From NCBI GenBank assembly GCA_017562135.1, contig QEYB01000282.1, positions 763,501 through 827,500 on the forward strand: 64,000 bases of DNA, in the 5' to 3' direction. Positions within the stretch are counted from its first letter, which is position 1. Every line of letters starts with the position of its first letter. The notes under the pieces were generated by a model, which saw only the letters and a program-made list of their open reading frames with translations, did not search any database and had not been told where the DNA came from. The DNA comes from Dipylidium caninum (Eukaryota; Platyhelminthes; Cestoda; Cyclophyllidea; Dipylidiidae). Shown here one piece after another: positions 43,401-55,400 of this stretch. The position numbers were made by a program, and so were the translations under genes.

Positions 43401-46400
43401 TCTGTCAGCTATGGCAGATCTGCGTCAAAAAGTACCACCAGTCACATGGCGTCTAGTAACTAAATGCACTGATTCCTCCTAAACTATTCCGGACTCTGCA
43501 TAAAACCGTTAGGCTTATCGTGAATCAGTAAGTACGGTGAACATGGGAGACATGGACATATGTAGAGTAAGATTTGAAGGCGTAGTGATGAAGACAAACA
43601 CTAGTCTCTTTTGGAGAGGGAACACAGGGGGGGACCTTTTGATCATCTGGAGGTTCACCGGGAACATTAATTGATGAGCAGTCAAACTCGGTCCAGGAAG
43701 CTGCCTCCGGGATTCGTGATGTATTCAACATCGGCCACAATTGACACAAGCAAAGAAGATTCTGGGGACCTAATGAGTCTTTTGTCTTCAATGTAACGCA
43801 GAACGACCCTCTTGTTTATTTCTTCCACTATGGCATACATTTTGCGGCGAGTGTAATGAGTTTGTAGCTTACTAACATTGTAAACAAAGGGAAGAGAGCA
43901 AAGTAAAGGGAGAAAAGATCTTGTCACAAGCATAACAATCACTTCTCAAGTCGACCATTTCCAGTGTCACTTTAAGGTCTCGATACACCCTGAAGGTTCT
44001 ATCTAACTCGGTCTTAGTATCGCAATGCAGAAAATAGCGAGTTCTCAATGGACAACAGGCGAAGAAGGCATAAAGGGGGCTTTAATCACTTCCACTCGAG
44101 GGAAACGGTACCATCATTCCTCGTGAAAAGACGAAGAGGCTAAAAAAGGCTTGTGAGTGAACCTCTATAAAAATCGGTAGAGTAGGCAAAGAGAACAAGA
44201 ACAAACCATGGAAATGTTGTTTAAAAATGGTGGGGAAAGTGGCCTCGCCTAAGAGAACTCAACGAAAATGCACGTCACGGTTGAAGCCGCAGATAAAGTC
44301 CAACATTCGAGTATGCCCAACACCCCAAGGAAGACCGTCGCGAGAGGAATTACAACCAGATCGAAGGGCTAACAACTGAAGGCTTCAGGATACAAAAATA
44401 ACTGTCTTGTTCGCTTGCGTGTCCCTCCAGTCTAACCTGAGCCTCTCCTACCGAGCACCGACTAGCACCCTTTTTGTGGACTAAAAGATCGTCCTCTTGC
44501 CGGCTCCAACTTTTTAATCTCCGACTCCTGGGTCATTAAGCAACGTGTCACGGTCCTCCGAACATGTTTACTTTTCAGCTCCATAGCCATAGTTGGGCTG
44601 ACGTTCTGGAGTGTCCTTTTTATCCTCACGGTTTATTGCTCTTCAAATGTTTCTTGGAGTGTAGTGAAAAGTAGACGGCGGCCGTTTGCCCAATTGAGTA
44701 GGGATTATGAATGAAATGCGGAAGAGGATTCGAGGATGAGGTCTGCAAAGGAAGACATCACCGGGGAAATTTCAACTTCCGTCTATTCGCTTTGGCCGGT
44801 GGAACTAGGTTCCCCCTGGAGATACTCCCGTACCTCCCGATACCTTTGCCAACTGGGACAGCAGTTTGTTCCCATGTGGATTGCCAACCAGACGCTCTCA
44901 TGCATTGTAGAAGACTAGTAATCCGAGCGAAAAAGACGGAAGACACGACAATCAAACGGTATGTATGAGACACGAGGTCAACGGATCACTGCATCAACGT
45001 CACCTGAGTTCAGTCTTGACTCCGACTTTAACAAACACAGTTGATTCGCAAGACTGCAACGGAGACGAAGAGGTCGTGTCACTTCGATGTGGGTGAGGCT
45101 GGACATGGTTGCTATTCCACTCATTAGGATGCGCGAAGTCGTGTGCGGAGAGGGAAGAAGGCTGTTTTCGGTACTCGCAATGCTGGATTGAAGTAAGACC
45201 ACCAAACACAAACAGACAGAAGTATCATTTGTTTGTAAAGAGGAAAGCTCAAGGATAACTGACAACTGGCGAATGGGCCCCGAAGAGAGTGGGGATGTCA
45301 ACATCGCAGACATGAGATGTGGCGAAATGCTTCCACTTTCACAGGGACGTATAGCAGGAAACGGAAACTGCTGAAGGAGCGATGGAGGCAGTACGCAAAA
45401 ACAGCGGGTCGACTGATAACTTATCGGGCGATGGTAAGTTATCGCGTTAGAGATACGCCATAACTGCTAGGACCGTTGAAGTCGTGGGTAATTCTAATAT
45501 TTTTTATATTTAGGACTTTTTTGAGTCTGTATTTAAGGTGAATGTAAATGCTTCTATTGTGAGTGATTGTACCTTGTCTTTTCTACTCTACGAAACATTG
45601 TTATTTCACTTTCAATTGCGCGACTGAATTAAACTTCAGTACGCAAATCAAGAGATTCCCTGACAATACGGGTGATTGAGAGGACTGAGATACTTGATAA
45701 ATGAAAGCCGAAGAGTTTGAGAAACTGCATTTCCGTAGGCAACTTGAGCCGATATCCATAATTGGTTAATGTCAGATAAACCTGAGTTGTGATCAAAGCG
45801 AATGGTGATAGGTTAAACTTAAAGCTGCAACTATTGTAGTTCTGCATATGGTCCACCTTTATTTTTAAATGTGATTACATCAAACCGTAATCAGATTTCA
45901 ACTCTGGAGTGGGTGATCGGCCAGCAATCTTCAGACGGGTGACCCAGGGCTCAGCTAGGAAAGCCAAACCAAGAGACAACTGAGCTTCAAGGCTAAGCCA
46001 ACCGACCCCGAGGGACGCGACGAGGAAGCGCCCGGGTCTATAACTACTATCTCCACAGACAGTCATAGAGTCACAGTGAGCCACATCGAGTTATAGTTCG
46101 TAAGAAAGTCATCGTTACTCCCGCCATGTTGTTTAATTTAACGGCAAAATGGGGACACAAACATAGCCATATTCTCGTGAAATCTACACTTCCGTGGGAG
46201 GAAGCCGAATCATCATCACCATCGTCGATACGGAGTGTCACCTAACGAGATCGACGGAAGAAGTCTCATTAACCACAACACACTCAAGAAATAAAACATA
46301 CACATCACAGAGAAAAAGCGTTGAGGTAAGTACACAACTTAATAAAAAAAAACAGTCTCAATGTCAAGGGGTATGAGGATATTGCGGCCTTATATAAGCC

Positions 46401-49400
46401 ACTCCAGGTACTGTTGCTGCGTCAAGGCTTAATTTTAGAGAAGAGCAACGGCCCCTGAGGCATGCCTTCCACACAGCCAATATCTAAGCTTTTCACCGTG
46501 AACTGAAAAAGGAACCCAGGTAGAGTGGGCGTCACGGTAAGGAGCATAACACCCCCCACACCTAACAACTGTTAAAAAATTTGGAGCGGAAAGTCACAGG
46601 CAAACTTATCCTTAGGTGGAGTACTAAAGCGACCCAAAAAGACGCCTAAATGCCACAGTTCCATCCCGAAGCGTCTTTGGAAAATAACTTTTGATTCTGT
46701 GGAAATTGAGTAACTCGAGGGAGTAGTTCTTCAGCTACCCCCAAACCACGAAGATGCGACGACGAATGCATACGGGAGCACTGAAAGACCATAGAAGCTT
46801 CCCGTGTTCTCTAGATTCCTTTTCGACTTCAAAATTGCATACACTCAATTGTAATTGATGGGCAAGAGTAAACGCTTACCTCTCTACATAAATCACCGAG
46901 TTACTGACAGGAGGTAACGTTCAGTGGCAACATTTGCAATAATCTAGAACATTACCGTCGACCTACTTCCTGAATGACCTCCCGCTTTCCCCACTTTGAC
47001 CTCGTGACATGAAAATTAACAAATTAGGGACGTTTCTGTGCTGCCAATTGAGTTCACTCCTTGACCGTTTCAAGTAACCTATTCCGAAAGAGTGCATCAA
47101 GAGGTACAAAAAAAATTAATGTCAACTAACATTGTACTGATTGCACCTGCGTCCACGAGGTGTAAAGAGTCAAACAAATATATACGAGGTAGCCGATGCC
47201 GAAGCAGAGACTCAGATGTCTTTACATATGTGGCAAAAGGTAGTTACGCTAAGTTGACCAGATTTTAGTCTGAGGTCGATTGCTGAAAGACGTTTGTGGT
47301 TTGCCTGACTATGTGTAACAGGAGCTGGCATCCGAAGGCGAAGTGTTTGTTGAAAGTGAGATTGCCACGCAGATTCAAGGTAACCCACGCGCATCCACCC
47401 CACACAAATCCTCTCATACGTAAATTTACAAAGTTACCTAATCAAAACAACTAAGAGTCGAGTGGGCTGGTATGCTGTCCGCTCCAATTGCTCATCATAC
47501 AAATTTGCCATATTCGACGAATTTTTAGTCACTGCATGTCAACGCGTGGTCATACAGGCGTAAGTGAAGATGGCAGATGACGGCACTGCACGGGGGCGGT
47601 ATCGTAATCAACCAACGCTTCAACCCGACTGAGTGAGTGAGTTGTGTCAGTTCTTCTGGAGTAGATGGACTGCCGAGTGTCGATTCTAGCCATAATAGAC
47701 GAGAGTGCATAGCATTCGGTTCGGATCATGGAAAGTTGAGTGGTGAGTACCCAAATGCCGCAAAAAAAGTTTACAACACACACTGAGAAACCATAAAACA
47801 TGGACATCGAGTTAACACCCTACAGTTTAAATGAGTAGTAGAGAGAATGAGAAGCTATTTGCAATGCAAAAATTAGCTTTGACCACTTTGTTAAAATGTG
47901 TAAATCTTGCCGACGTTTATGTTCTCCCGCTCAAATCATATTGTGATACCTGAGAAAGCGGATCCACCGATATGTCATTTGGGAGGCAAAATCGTTCAAT
48001 TCAGCCGACTACGTTTTGGTGTCTGTGCTACTGCTAACAGCAAAAACTCCGATGGGAAATGAAGGTGCCGGAAGGGGTGAAGAATCCTGTCCCATTATCC
48101 CTGCACAAAACAGCAGCAATTTCACTCTTTTCCCTGTTTATCCATGTGTATTGTTAACAATTTCCAATCCGTAGGTGGTAAGCCACGGAATATGGACTAA
48201 GCCAAGACTCAAGTTGCCTTTCGAAATTAATCAAGGTGATTTGTAACACCAAATAAGACTAAATATGGGGCAAAATAAACACAAGCGCCTTCCAGTGCAA
48301 GAAGACGCAAAAACCCAAGTGCACATGTGTAAGGCGTGAAAAGTCCACAATACGAGAGCGCGGTATTGTGCTTATTGTGTGATTCAAGAGGGAAGTATAG
48401 TCTGCTGGGTGGTGGGATGCAGAGCACATAAAAACTTCTTACAAAAAGGTGAACAAAAAATTTGCCGCATTTCCACTCCAACTTCGACTTCTAACCAATG
48501 AGATAAAAAAGAGAAAACCAGTGTTAACAATGGAAAGTTCTTTCTCAACTTATATTACACCAAGAAAGTTTAGATTAGATTGTACGCAATGACACTTTCC
48601 TCTAATGCCTTTCAGATTAGGCTTAAATTACCTCAATAAGAATTAGCGAAGCCCGGAGAGAAGAGGCGATGCAATTTAATTCCTTGCATAGAGCATTTAA
48701 AGAGACGTCGGTGAAAAAGAAAACATGACAATCCAATTAACAATTCAATTCACACTGATTGATTACGCGAGGGCAGAGAAGAAAATTACGCGATCAGGCA
48801 ATGGCATTTAAATTTAAGGGAAGCATTCTGTACAGCCAGTGGAAGTGTAGCTTCGTAGTAACACATTCGGTTGAAAAAGGGGAGGGAGAGAGGGGCGAGA
48901 TCTTGAAATACCGGCGCCAAAAAAAAATTTGGAGGCAAGCAATGTATTGCAGCACTATGGAAGAGCGATCACGGCAAGGCAAAATTTTTTGCTTTCCCGT
49001 CAAAGATTTATGTTACTTAGGTGTGTCTTATAGACGGAATAGCAAAAAACTGAGGCGACTACACTTTGAGGTAACAAAAAATGGGACGAAGGCAAGTAAC
49101 CGGCGAAAAAGGGCAAAGCAGCGCATAGGAGACCTAGCGGGGTAGATTGTTCATAACGTCCACAAACACATTTACTTAGCTTTGTGAGTAAATCTCCACA
49201 TGAAATTTTCAAAAAACTTGATGTTTCCAATGGTAAACTTTACTTGCAATGCTGTTTTGGACTAGAATCAATTCACATTGCATATTTGGACGTAAAGGTT
49301 ACACACGAAAATACTAACCATGAAGGAAAGTGTAACTTAACGAGATTTAGCCGTTATTGAGGCTGGTAGGGTAGTCTTTGTAAAACGTCAAGCGGAAGCC

Positions 49401-52400
49401 GAATTGTTGCCTTAGACGTAGGAAATTGCAATATTAAGAACGAGTGATTACCGCAAAGTTACGAAATCCATTCGTCTATATAAAATAATGTTGTAGGCGG
49501 TGAAATACCGAAGTCGTTGCGGGATTGGAATGTACACAATCTTTGCAAACAACTTTAACGCATAAAGGTCTCAGACACCACAGAAATTTGGTACAAGAAG
49601 TCTACGTTAAGACAACTTCCGTCAGCAACTCGTAGATTAAGGTGTTTACCTGAAGCCAAAAATTAAGTTATGAACTCTCAACCACCACATCCGCGACACC
49701 AGACTGTTTGAAAACCTCGTAGCCGAGATTACCGCCGTTAACTTACTACTCTGACTGGTAAGTGATAAATTTTTGGAATCACTTGCGGTTAGTAGGGAAC
49801 CGAATATTCAATGGAAAATGAATGTTGGAGAGTTAGGAAGGTAGACAGTCAAAAACTCACTCGAAATGCATATTCCATTCTGCATCAGAAATGGTGGTGA
49901 GAACAATCCGGTACTCGTGAACCATGTACTCTTCACCGAGGAGGCTTGAAGCCTCAGGGAAGTAGTCCGTGGTGAGCGGCAGCAAAGCTGGCGTAGTTAG
50001 AGATTTCCAGTCTATGCCTGGGGTAAGGATGAAAAACAGAATTTTAAGTATCGCGTAGACAGTTGATTCCTCATGGACGTCTTCCCACGATTCTAAATAT
50101 CTCCGAAGCTAATAATAAGGCGTGCTAGTGAAGAAAAGCGGTATCTTAGAGTGAATACCCAAACTTAGAAGAATATGGATGGCTAAGCGTCAGATCAGTC
50201 CACTTTAGCCCATACACCTTATCAGATAACGATGCTCCTCATTGTCTGTACCAAATTATAATATAGTAAACGAAGTTTTCCTTTTTTCAATGTAGACGGA
50301 GCGCATGGCAAAGAACTGAATCATCAGGTTGGGTTGTTTCTACTTATGCGCACCCGAAACTGGAACTGATTGAGTACAGCAAGACCACGATGTTCACATT
50401 CAACCAGACAGCGTTAAAACAGCAATGGTAAAATTTCAAAAGCGTCTTTCATTGTTAAAACCTAGTGTTTTAAGGTATAAAGAAACTGCTTCCCAAAATG
50501 GCCTCTATTTTGAGACATCTTTTCGTCTTGACACGACACAAAATGATGACGTAAAGAACATCAATTGCTTAAAGGTGAGTTAACACGAAGCAGGATAGTA
50601 ACTTTGACAAATAAGGAGTTTTGATCGAGGTGTAATCACGACTGTCCCGAATTATTCGGACCCCACTTCTCAAAAAAACTGTTCCAATTGCGCCTCTATA
50701 GGAAACTGAACGTCTACTAATATGACCTGAACCGGTAATCCTCTGGTCATTTGGTGCATTTATAGATAAGGTGACCGGAGTGCTACAAGAAGCATATTTT
50801 CTTTGGCAAACCCACCGATAGGTTTCAACATTTCCAAAAGAAGGCCTGAAAGGAGAAAAAAGGAACTTTAGAAAAATATCAAGTTGCGAGAAGGTTAATC
50901 CAACACCGTTTCCTCTAGTCGTCGGTAAGTCTACCATATTCAGAATTTAATCAGATATCAGCCACCTTAAAGCTGGCGTAATACTTCACATCCACTTGAT
51001 GCAGCCTTTATGCTGTCGAACTCTAGTCCAAATTTGAAGTAAGTTTGGCCATTTCACTAGACGCTTTAATATAGGTTAAATGAACTACAAGCGATAATGA
51101 AAGAACGAACTGACGGCGGTGCTGAGACACAGGAGACGGTGGCTCGCCATCCGTGAATTCAGTCGGGAAATCGGAGGAGGCGACAAAGGATGAAAAGGCC
51201 TCTTTAAGGTCTTCTACCTCTTCAGGAGAAATGATGTCCGCGCTTGCTGGTGTGCAGTCTTGGGCCATTTCGGCAGAATCCACTGCTTCACAGAGCACTC
51301 GCCAGGCTGTACTGTCGGTAAACTTGGCCGGTGGATCACCGAGTGGCAGAGACGTCTGATCGTCCCCATCTACGCGGCAAAATAAAGTGAAGATAGGAAT
51401 AAAAGTAACCAAACTTCTTTGAAGTGATATACCAGGAAGTATGAAAGTATCTCAGAACACTCGTTAAAAAACGATGAAATGGTGCTGAAAGCGACTTCAA
51501 ATTAGGCGAATACGCTCATATCCCACAAATGTAAGAACCATTATCTCGGTTAATTGAACATAAATTTCCTCATTAGACAATACTAATGAGGAAGCCGAGC
51601 ATTCAACCCAAACCAGTGAAGTGTCGAGGTATTTTACGTGGTTTTTGAGCGAGCAAAACTAAATCCTAAAACACAGGCTAGATGGCCTTGGAATTAATCA
51701 GGCAGTGTCAAACACTCGTATGCAGAAGAGAAACACAGCATGGTTTATGCAAATTAGAAAATTTTCCCCTGACCACTGGCGGCAGGAGGCACCACGATTC
51801 CCTTTTTCTTCCTCTTCCCATAACAAGACTTCAATGGTAAGAGGTAACCACGCGGAAGTCGGAGCAGTGGGCGAAGAAAATGAATTTAAAATAAGATTTA
51901 TTAATTGCTGAAGAAAAGCGGGAAGCAACTCCTAATCGGATAGGTAGCTACCATCGTGGGAGGTGAGAGATACTCTTTCATCTCCCAAGCAAGGCCCGCT
52001 ACTGCCTCGAATTTAAAAATTGGCTTCATAACTGCGGACGGGATGTAACAAACATTGATGGGTCCAGTTCAAAGATTAACAATTGGTTAGGGACAGATTG
52101 TGGGTCTCCGGGGGAAGGATGGCTACCACCTGAGGGCCTTCACTTAAACGTCATGATGTCAATAATGAGGAAGGTTAAAATGATATTTTAATTCGTGACA
52201 ACGCTAATGGCCCGAAAACGAGTACTTACGAACTATCGAAGATCTGGTATTTCTAATCTTTTAGATAAATTTATTCAAAAGAAACGAATGGGTGATAATA
52301 AGGGCGCAGGTCGCCAAAGATGGTAAATTCCCTCACCCATAAAGGGAGGGCATATTTTGAGAAGCTGTCGAAGGCGACATACGTGCGTGGATCCACTGCG

Positions 52401-55400
52401 CTAATCACCGAAGTGTCGGAAGAGAGTGCCCCAATTCTGTTACATGAACTTGTTCTAACTGCCGAGATGATTGTATCAGCCCACCGGCAGGTCGGCATGT
52501 TCCTCCCCCCCCTTCCCCCCCTTATTTTCTGATTTAAAACTCATTTTCACGGCTGTCTCAGCTTTTGTGTAACATCTGGAGGGCACTTTTCAAAATTGGG
52601 GATATCAACACGTACTCTTCGAGGAACATCCAAAAGATTTTGGTTTTGTGATCATTTCTGATAACCAAACGCTGGAATTTACTAAAATCCCACAAAAGAC
52701 ATCGAGCCTCCCGCTCGACTCTAACCCCGAAGATTTACAGATCGTCGTCTTCGACATTAAGTCAAAATTTCGGCATGCGTAAAGAACTTGGCAACCTTAA
52801 ACTTCTCTTCATATCACTAAAACCAAGGCGTTTGGGACAGATTTTTGACTAGTCAGTGGCCCTTCAACCTTGGTATTTCAGGACATTCCAGTACTTGCGA
52901 CCTTAGTACCTCCAAATAAATTATCACCACCACAACCCATTGAAAACGAAATTTTTAATTAATGATGAAGACCGAATGGCAAACAGGCCTGAAATAGACA
53001 TGAAAATTGGGATTTCAACTCTACAAATCAAATAACTGTATCAAACGGAGGAATTTCCTCTAAAGTATGGTAAAGTATCATGAATTCGCAGTTGAGAAAC
53101 AATTCTCTTCCGCCTAATAATCCTCTGTCTTCAGAAAAGTTCAAAATACACGGCTCGTGGCACACGACTTAAGCTCCTGTAATTGGCAGGCCGTATTGCA
53201 GGGTGTATACTTTTGAATATTACATCCTGGAAAAGCAGACACCACCTTCTCCCCACAGCCGTTCGGAGGACACTTCTTGATAATTCCGCCCTAAATAATT
53301 ATCCTTCATGTTTTGCATTCCCAGACAAGCAGATACAACGTAGACGGCAAATGGAAATAAGAGGGAAGTGAAGGAGTCTGGGCCTGAGATCTGTACTTCG
53401 GAATCCACTTACACGCAAAGTAAATGGTATTAATCGCCCCTACCCCCCAAAATAGTACATAAATCCCGCTGTAGAAGACCGCAATGGTATTTATCGCAAT
53501 AGCATAAATTAAGTGAGTGAGTGAGCTTTCTCCACTTACTGAACGCTTCTAAGATTCACAGAACACTAATTTGTTTGATCATGCCTTAAGTAAGTGCCTG
53601 TTGATGGAGTGTAGATTTATTTAAAGGAGTTTATTACCTCACCATCATTCATATGTAGGAGGAAATTTGAAATTGAGGTTAGACTTTAAGATGAAAAAAC
53701 AAGAGAATTCAAAAATGACAGAGCAGACGATTTTACGAAAAGGAGTTCCGCTATCACCTCATCCGAGTAAGTGGGTAAGTGCTTCATTTAATCATCGTCT
53801 AACCAGATAGGCATTAAAAAAACTTCGGCAGGGAAGAAAGAATTGTTAAACCACATTACAACAGTCATGTCTACAGCGATTAAAAACGCTTATTTCGAGG
53901 ATCCAGAACATTATAATTCCAGACGTAGAATGCTAGGTTGAAGGAATAAAGAAACTTGATGGGCGATCTTTATTTTCCCGCATTTAACTTTTGAGACTGG
54001 ACTAGTAATGCTTACTTTTACGGTGTCATTGCCAGTGAATTCCATTTTGCCACAACCGCAAGATAAACCATTAACCTACCAGGAATGGAACCTTCATAAT
54101 CAATCGCCTTCGGGGCCAGTGAATAGTGGCTTGGGGGGAGGTCGTCTCCATTCGCCGGAACGGTGGCCCTAAAGGGAATAAGGTGAAGAGCGGTAAATAC
54201 GACTTCTGTTCATTCAAAATAAAGGCGTTTCTGATATCCATGCAAATGTGAATGCCTTTTGCTGCCATGGGGCAATGTCGAAGTAACTAGTCATTAAAAT
54301 ATGCCACTGTGTTTAGAATAAGGTGTGGAGGGGGTAGAAGGGGGAAGCCGTCTCCTGCGACGGGAAAATTAATGCATGATCTGACACAGAAAGGTCGTCA
54401 TGAGAGGGGAGGAAAGCCGGATAGAGGGGCACCAGAGACGACATTTAGTCATACTACCGGTCGTGTGTCACCAAAGCTGCTCTGTGCACATGTGGGCAAT
54501 TTTCTGTGTGAAAAGGAACGACAACGGTGACACTTACAGAGGTGTCTTTTACGCAGATTATGGCAATAACGATTAACTCTACATAATTGAGAAAAAAATA
54601 TGACCTTCCACTACATATACGGGACGTACTTTTTACAATTCGTTGATTGGGACAACGGTGGAGGAGAGAATGGATGCCGAATATTTTCGATCGCCTTTTG
54701 CTGTTGGCTGCGAGTCTTGGCGTCTGCTTCACTCAAGAGAACGCGACAACGTGTCGATGGAAAGCAAAGTAGGCCTGCCAGATCTGCAAAAAGAAAACAT
54801 ACCCATACGCAAGAAACCTGTTACTACTCGTTACAACACTGGGTAGAATAGTTTAATGGATTGACTCGCTTTTTCGGTGGTACCATTTTACACAGTCGAA
54901 GACGAAATCACCGAAGTAATTCATCATTCGCCCGTAACACTTCTGGACAAGGCCTAACGCGGTTCGGCAGGGAGAGTTGTGACCGATTTAATCGCTGATA
55001 ACGGGGTCGGAAAAATATTGGAGGTCAAATAGTCAAAATCCCTAGTACACACATGTCGCAATGGCCTTCAAAGGCAAAAGTTCCCCGAATAAGGAAAAGG
55101 AAGACAATGACCCAACTGAAGAATCCCCTCTTTTCACATTTCACGATATTAAAAGACTATTATTGACTCAAGTTAACCCACGAAAATTTAGTCTGGTGTG
55201 AATCGACCTGCGGCATTCAATGTTCTCGGTGTCTAGATCTCCTATGACGCTATAAAAGGGAAGTAGCTGTCTTTAAGGGAAACGAGTTTTTAGATACTTA
55301 TAAAATTCCTAATAGTCGAACCAAAACCATTCCACAAAAGCGAACGATTTGGTGCTTTCCAATTCAAAAACTGGGTATCTATCAAGATGGCAAAAAGGTA

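Larger units (their letters stand above)
41970..49860. other. DEPDC5 intron 21 with short repeat copy
   Basis: A 7.9-kb intron between exon 21 (TTDYFPE...) and exon 22 (QQVLEEL). It contains the short copy of the composite repeat, a possible orphan exon at 43682-43871 and a GC-richer segment near 45890-46085. Otherwise it is AT-rich, without coding signals that I could support. Confidence 0.6.

Noticed and set aside
50569..50937. FLYWCH-type zinc finger ([12 protein letters not shown] followed by a His)
   Set aside because: The spacing looked suggestive, but the second His is missing. The segment also splices in phase to [10 protein letters not shown] and its [11 protein letters not shown] aligns with the DEPDC5 linker, so it is DEPDC5 exon 20.
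52271..52498. DEPDC5 exon
   Set aside because: A fair donor exists, but the only acceptor is within a G-run without a pyrimidine tract, and the phases of exons 18 and 19 already join without it.
54643..54846. Independent plus-strand gene
   Set aside because: Composition looks protein-like, but there is no recognised family, and the opposite strand is better explained as a phase-required DEPDC5 exon.
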